From Torreya grandis (taxonomy: Eukaryota; Streptophyta; Pinopsida; Cupressales; Taxaceae): a stretch of DNA of 64,000 nucleotides. The first letter of the stretch is position 1; each line of letters begins with the position of its first letter. The stretch spans positions 1-64,000 of the forward strand of contig JARHVA010008348.1 of NCBI GenBank assembly GCA_037957365.1, in the 5' to 3' direction. Positions 59,090 through 64,000 of the stretch are shown piece after piece. The translations under genes were made by a program, and so were the position numbers. The notes under the pieces were generated by a model. The model saw only the letters and a program-made list of their open reading frames with translations, made no database searches and had not been told where the DNA came from.

Positions 59090-59598
59090 ATTGTTAGCTT
59101 AGAGTCTGAGGGTGCTGATAGGATCTAAGAGGCAAGAGAATTCATGGTGTCAAAAAACTTGTTGGTAGATCATGGGGTGGTTTGAATATGGTAGTGTTCA
59201 AATTATTCTAAGAGTTCTGTAACTAACTATTTATACAATTACAAAATCTCATTCTTACACTAGTAGATGTCATTGACTTGATTGACCATAAGTTGGGAGT
59301 CACCAAATATGTTGATTATTTTGACACCTAAGGATAAAGTAGTTTAGAGACCTATTAGTAGGGCTTCATATTTATCCACATTATTGGTACATTCAAATTT
59401 GAGTTTAAAATATAAAGGAAGTGGTTCACCAATAAGGGGGACAAGGATGATACCATCTTCCCCACCATAATGACATTTAGAACCATCAAAGAACATGGTT
59501 ATATGATTAATGAAATCCACTTTGGATAGGCTTATGATAGACTCATCTAGAAATTCAAGAAGGGGATTTTGGTTATTTGTTAGGGGTGTATCAACCAA
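59090..59598 (-). pseudogene. element E extra RNase H-like domain
   Basis: The minus-strand frame at 59344-59598 reads I-T-M-F-F-D-G-S-K-C-H-Y-G-G-E-D-G-I-I-L, L-Y-F-K-L-K-F-E-C-T-N-N-V-D-K-Y-E-A-L-L-I-G-L. These are strand 1 with the catalytic Asp, and the N-N-x-x-x-Y-E-A-L-L block with its Glu context, of the extra RNase H. About 59300 an I-F-G-D-S-Q-L-M-V-N block follows. It lies after the RT-linked RNase H (59650-60150), the standard Tat position, unlike in element A. Confidence 0.82.
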
Positions 59599-59619
59599 TT
59601 GGTTAGCAATGACTTACCC

Positions 59620-60150
59620 ATTAATTGAATTTTTATAAAGTAACTCAAGGTCAAACTCAACTAAAAGGATGATACACTTGGCTATATGCTAGTTTTGGTA
59701 TGGATTGGAGTGCATGTACTTGATTGGGTTGGTATTGGTTATGACAAAAAAAATTGGTTAAGAAGGTAATGGCAAAGTTTGGTGGCCACAAAGAATAGGG
59801 CCAATCAAAGTTGTTCAGTATGAGTATACCAAGTTTCATATTATACAAGGGTCCATCTTATGTAATAGACAACTTGCTCTTTGTGTTGTTCATCTCAATG
59901 GGCAAGCATTTCCCCTAGGGAATGGTCAGTGGCAGAGATATAAAGGTAGAAAGGTTCGTTATACTTAAGGGGTGTGAGGATAAGTGCATATAGGAGGTAC
60001 TCTTGAGTGTATCAAAGGCATTTTGACACTCAATATTCTACTTTAAAGAGATATCCTTTTTCAAGAGGTGATGGAAAGGTTGGCACCGGTTAGAGAGATA
60101 AGAAATAAAGTGGGGAATGGATTGGAGCTTCCCCTACAAATTGAAAAGTT
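59620..60150 (-). pseudogene. element E RT-linked RNase H
   Basis: The minus strand shows a K-Q-L-F-N-L thumb block, then in the 59657-59848 frame L-Y-N-M-K-L-G-I and F-A-I-T-F-L-T-N-F, remains of the E-x-x-Y-x-x-x-E and L-R-H-Y-L-x-x blocks, followed by a H-I-A-K-C-I-I-L segment that leads into the extra RNase H. Decayed, but the order is right. Confidence 0.65.
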
Positions 60151-60950
60151 GCTTAAGATTGGTTGGAGGTAGGATCTCAAGGATGGATTTAATTTTGGTT
60201 AGATCCAATTCAATTCCCTGAAGGGAAATGATGAAGCCAAGGAGTTTTCTCAATAAGACCCTAAAAATAATATATTTGGATTGAGGTAGACATGGTAATG
60301 GATAAGTCTCTAAAAGATAATTTTGAGAATGGATAAGTGGTCCTTGAAATAATTAGACTTTACAAGGAGTTCATCCACATAGTCCTCAATAATTATATGG
60401 ATAAGGTCATGGAAGATTTAGGTCATAACACATTGGTAGGTTTTCCTAGTGTTCTTAAGATTGAAGGGCATGAATCTATAATAAAAAGTCCCTCATGAGG
60501 TGATGAATGAAGTTTTGTGCTGATCTTTAAGGGCAATCAAATTTTGATTATAACCCAATAATCCATCCATGAGAGATAACATCTTGTGGTCTATTATAAG
60601 ACCAACAAGTTGGTCAATACTAAGTAGAAGAAAATCATCCTTTGGGTAGGTGAGGTTAAGGTCATAAAAGCACACATAGATATGTAGTCCACCTATGGTT
60701 TTAGTGATAGACATGATGTTTAAAACCTATTGGGGATAATTAATGGGTTGAATAAATTTGATAAAGATGAGGCATTGAAGCTCTTATTTTACATGTAGGG
60801 ATATGTGAAGATGCATTCATCAAAATTTCTATCTGACAGGCTTGGCTTCATTATTGGTTATGATGTTTTGGGTGGTAATGGCTGGGTTAATACTGGGCAT
60901 GTCAGCATATGACGAGGTGATTACAATGTTACAATCCTAGAGGAAGGTAG
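60151..60950 (-). pseudogene. element E reverse transcriptase
   Basis: Minus strand: a Y-A-D-M-P-S-I-N-P leader near 60925, then I-K-F-I-Q-P-I, and in the 60493-60714 frame I-Y-V-C-F-Y-D-L-N-L (first catalytic Asp lost in a V-C-F-x-D-L-N version), P-K-D-D-F, I-D-Q-L-V, M-L-S-L-M-D-G-L-L-G-Y-N-Q and H-K-T-S-F-I-T. Near 60380 E-D-Y-V-D-E stands where Y-V-D-D is expected. The frames then run into the thumb and RNase H. Confidence 0.88.
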
Positions 60951-62140
60951 AGAAGTCATTATGTTCCTTAGTGGTGAGAGATTAGCCAAGTTTGACAACA
61001 TAAGGGTTGCCTAAAGTGCCTATGTTAATATCCATAGTGGATTCATTCAACATGGTTGAGTTTATAGAGGTAAGTATTCGTGGATAAAAGAATATAATCA
61101 TCATCCTATCACTAAATAGTTTTTATGGTAGGAGAGTCTTCTCCCACAAGTTTAGGATGGGTCAAAAGGATGGATAAGGGTGCCCCTTCTTTTTGATAAC
61201 TTAGGGAATTAAGGGTGATCATGTTGATGGAAAAAAAAAGTTAGGTGGGATGATGTCCTCATTCTCATACTTAGGTGTAGGGGATGTTGGTAAGGAAGGG
61301 GTTTCTTCTTCAATAATGGTAGTGGAAGTTTGTGTGTCTTTATTCTAATTGGGTAGAATGAAACCAAGTCCATGCTTCTCATGAGGCTTTCAAGTCTCAA
61401 CCAAGATCAATGTGTGCAGGCCATGCTTGTATCATCCTAAGCTAAACCCTTTCCAAGAAAACTTGTGAAATTAAATTATGGCAAAGTTTAGATTATCCAA
61501 GTAAGAGAAAGTGGAGGTGAGTGTTTGAGGTGAAGAGGGTATGGCAGCAGCTTTAAGTGCCTTGTCAAGTCCCCCATAGATGAATTTGGTTTGATAGTTA
61601 GGAGGTCCCAAAGGAATGATGGCTCCAATGGTGGGATCATAACCTAGTTTATGGTTGAGTTTCCCATATTCTTGGGGAGTTTGGAAGGCATCAAAGGTGA
61701 GGAGATGGTATTATCTAAGGGTAAGGCAATGGAAGGTAGGTTTTAAGGGATTAGTGGTGGTTATCTAGTTGATGGAAATAGATAAACTAGTAGATGCCTC
61801 TAAGGGAGGGGAAGTAATGTCTTCATTTCCCATGGTTGAGGTCTTGGTGGTTGATGTTTGGGGTGCCTTTGTTGAGGCTAAGAAGACATCATTAAGCTAG
61901 TAGGTCATGTTGCACACCAAGCAATGGATTGGGTCAATTTGTATGGTGACAACCTGACCATCATGTTTAAACTTGACTTGACTATGGAAGGTAGAAGGTA
62001 CACAACCCACAAAGTGGATCCAATGTCTCCATAGTATAAAACTATACTATAATTCACCTTCAACCACATAGAAAAGTTTAGGTAGAGTGAAAGGTCCTAA
62101 ATAAATTTGGAGGATAGCAGTTCCCAAGGTAGTGGTCATA
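60951..62140 (-). pseudogene. element E protease-RT linker
   Basis: Minus-strand coding remains without known fold: a H-F-V-G-C-V-P-S-T-F-H block right after the protease (about 62010), Q-E-Y-G-K-L-N-H-K-L-G-Y (about 61670), Y-G-G-L-D-K-A (about 61580) and W-K-G-F-S-L-G (about 61450). The same blocks occur in element D between 37715 and 38300, which shows common descent. Confidence 0.7.
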
Positions 62141-62330
62141 GTGTCATTAAAGGATATAAGGATGATAGAAGTTTTAAACATGATAATGTCTAGCTATTTG
62201 AGTTAGTCATAGGTATGGGAAGATATGATGTTGATGCTAGCTCCCCCATTGATCATAACCCATTTAATGTAGGTCTAGTTGATATGGGTAGTAATAAATA
62301 GAGGAGGATCTAGGTCCTTAGGGTAGATAG
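62141..62330 (-). pseudogene. element E aspartic protease
   Basis: The minus strand near 62260-62225 reads Y-I-K-W-V-M-I-N-G-G-A-S-I-N-I-I-S. The catalytic Asp is replaced by Asn, a single GAT to AAT transition. The neighbouring sequence matches element D (H-V-M-I-D-G-G-T-N-I-N-I-I-S). Confidence 0.82.
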
Positions 62331-64000
62331 AAGGTATCTTGGAGTCTTTGAAGGTAATAAGGGTAGAGAGTTGGACAGTACCTACAAAGGCCGCTATATG
62401 TTAGGAGTCTCTTATTCTAACCTCAATGGCTTGTATAACCTCTATCATGGCTTGGCAATGGTGAAGTGAGGTGGAAATGAGCTCATAGAGGCTTATATTA
62501 GCTAGGATCTAGTGGAGTTACTTAAGAATGACCCTCCTAATGTATTTATAAGGGTTATCCTTAGAGGTGCCTTAGATGGTCACTTTGGGCTTAGCTAAAG
62601 ATGAAGAGATTAGGATCTAGTTTGGTTTAGGGTGAGAAGGTGTGTATGTACATGAATTGGACATCTTATCTTTCCATTTATCTTTTTGTTATGATTGTGT
62701 GACCACATTAATGGTGTAGATAGAGGGGAAAGATGTGATAAGAGGTTGGTTAGGTTCCCCTTCACTCTAAGGTGAGAGTGGGGGATTAGGTGTGCTTTGG
62801 AAAATGGATATTAGATGTGTTGGTAAAGGCATTGGCGTGATTTCATCTAATAAGAGGTGATCTTCCACATAGAGCTAACGGATAATGGCTTAGGGAGCTT
62901 TATATTTCTTTGTGTCATGCCCAAGTGTCCTTTGATAAGAATAGATTTGATAGTCACTGTACCAGGCTAGTTTTGAACCAAGAGGATCAAAAGGTCTAAT
63001 AAGAGGTAAGGAAAGGAAAGAGGCTTGTGATAACCTTTGAAAAATGGTAATGCAGGAATCAACCAGAGGTGGGAAAGGTCTAAAGGATGTGGTTTTGGTT
63101 GGTAATCTAGGTGTTTTGGTGATAATAGGTATGGTGAGAGGGGGTTTAGGTAATGTGGTGTTTTTATTGAATGGTTCTAGTTTGGGTATGCTGGTGGTTA
63201 GAGTATTAAAGGTTGATAGTTTGTCCATTGGTAATTTGGGAACAACTAGCCTATCAGATAGTAAGTGGGTTGGTGTGACCAACAATGATGGGTAACATAT
63301 GTTAAAAGGAGCCTATTTTTCAAGGAAAGTTTAGGGATGAGGTCCCATGATAGAATGTAAGGTGGAAGGAGGTAGAGTCCTCGACATATGGCCTTTTAAT
63401 GGTTTGAACTCTTTGGTTGGTTTGGGTGGAGGCTTAGGTGTAGGTTTATATGTGGTTAATTCCACTTTTAGAGATGGGTGGACCAAACTCCATGTAGGGA
63501 AGGCACTAAGATTTATGAAGGGTTTGTTTAGTTATTTTATTACTTGTGACATGATTACATTGGTTGATTAAGAGGGTGAGGGGTTGGTAAAATTTTTGAT
63601 TAGTTTAAGAGGGGGTGGAAAAAAGATAGATTAGTTGGTTAAAGGTGTGCTATAAGGTTGGGGTTTGTTGATGTAAGGGAGCCCTAACTATTGCCAGAAA
63701 GTGGTTTAATCCATATCTAGTTTTAAGGCAAATTCCAATTTATGAATTAACATAGAGAAAGGTTTGTGTATTGATCTTAATCCTTGGGTCGTGGATGTAA
63801 AGGATAGACTCATAGGATAGGGAGGATGCATGGTAGTTTGGTTTATTTCCTAGAGCGAGGGATGAAAGGTTGAAATAGGTAGATTTTTCATGAGAGGCAT
63901 TGGTGATGAAGTTTATCCTTTAGGGATAATGTCCATAGGAGTAGTGGTTTGTTTGATAGTTAGGGGAGATGGTGAATTAATAATGGTTATTTTCTCAAAT
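62331..64000 (-). pseudogene. element E gag C-terminal extension with eroded zinc knuckle
   Basis: The minus-strand frame at 62890-63285 ends W-Y-S-D-Y-Q-I-Y-S-Y-Q-R-T-L-G-H-D-T-K-K-Y-K: the Y, H and G-H-D-T positions of the Tat knuckle remain, while both Cys now read Tyr. Between knuckle and protease lies an I-S-L-Y-E-L-I segment also present in D. Upstream (above 62970) the frame is rich in Pro, Thr, Ser and Leu, the counterpart of 35605-36660 in D. The gag core was not seen and should lie beyond the window. Plus-strand frames at 63044-63571 are shadows. Confidence 0.65.

Larger units (their letters stand above)
51060..64000 (-). mobile_element. element E: minus-strand Tat retrotransposon with antisense extra frame, running off the window
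   Basis: Reading down from the window end: Pro/Ser-rich gag extension, eroded zinc knuckle, protease, linker, RT, RNase H, extra RNase H, integrase, then about 5.7 kb without pol that contains a plus-strand plant-mobile-domain-like frame, and finally a polypurine tract and LTR start at 52413. Protein blocks around the protease match element D closely, so D and E belong to one lineage. The gag core and 5' LTR should lie beyond 64000. All frames are broken. Confidence 0.8.

Overview
The window looks like a gene-poor, repeat-filled piece of a large seed-plant nuclear genome. It is AT-rich and CpG-poor, and no host gene, tRNA or rRNA was recognised. Almost everything that can be identified is decayed Ty3/Gypsy LTR retrotransposon of the Tat/OTA kind. 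A conifer, cycad, Ginkgo or other giant plant genome would fit, but the species cannot be fixed from the sequence.

Layout. 1-9.6 kb: AT-rich sequence with a 24-bp tandem array, a possible LTR start at 3737, and the probable 3' LTR edge (8422) of a minus-strand element (called G). 9.65-11.4 kb: decayed plant-mobile-domain-like reading frame. 14300-26751: a long inverted repeat (arms about 0.91 kb, spacer about 70 bp) whose left arm is split by a complete plus-strand retrotransposon (element A, 14735-25288, 5-bp target duplication ATTAA). 28.9-46.6 kb: a minus-strand Tat element (C) whose reverse transcriptase is split by a second complete plus-strand element (D, 31479-41271, target duplication CTTTG). 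48.7-51.05 kb: a 5'-truncated minus-strand relative of A (B). From about 51.1 kb to the window end: a minus-strand Tat element (E) with protease, RT, RNase H, a second RNase H and integrase in the usual Tat order, followed by an antisense plant-mobile-domain-like frame and a 3' LTR edge at 52413.

Three sublineages can be told apart. A and B share pol sequence and a nearly palindromic LTR start, and A carries its extra RNase H-like domain upstream of RT instead of after the RT-linked RNase H. D and E share a Pro/Ser/Thr-rich gag extension and a zinc-knuckle just before the protease; D also has a first knuckle behind the gag core. D ends in the RT leader and has no RT, RNase H or integrase, so it is non-autonomous or internally deleted. 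C is a conventional Tat element. A and D, with unrelated LTRs, use nearly the same primer binding site.

All coding regions are pseudogenes with many in-frame stops, frameshifts and lost catalytic residues. In A most stops are TAG where Gln or Trp is expected, as methylated-cytosine decay would produce. Several LTR families each contain a cluster of their own short, self-complementary word; this, the extra RNase H placed before RT, the double knuckle and the split inverted repeat are the most interesting observations. Positions were read by eye, so domain edges are approximate; LTR termini and target duplications of A and D are exact to the base.
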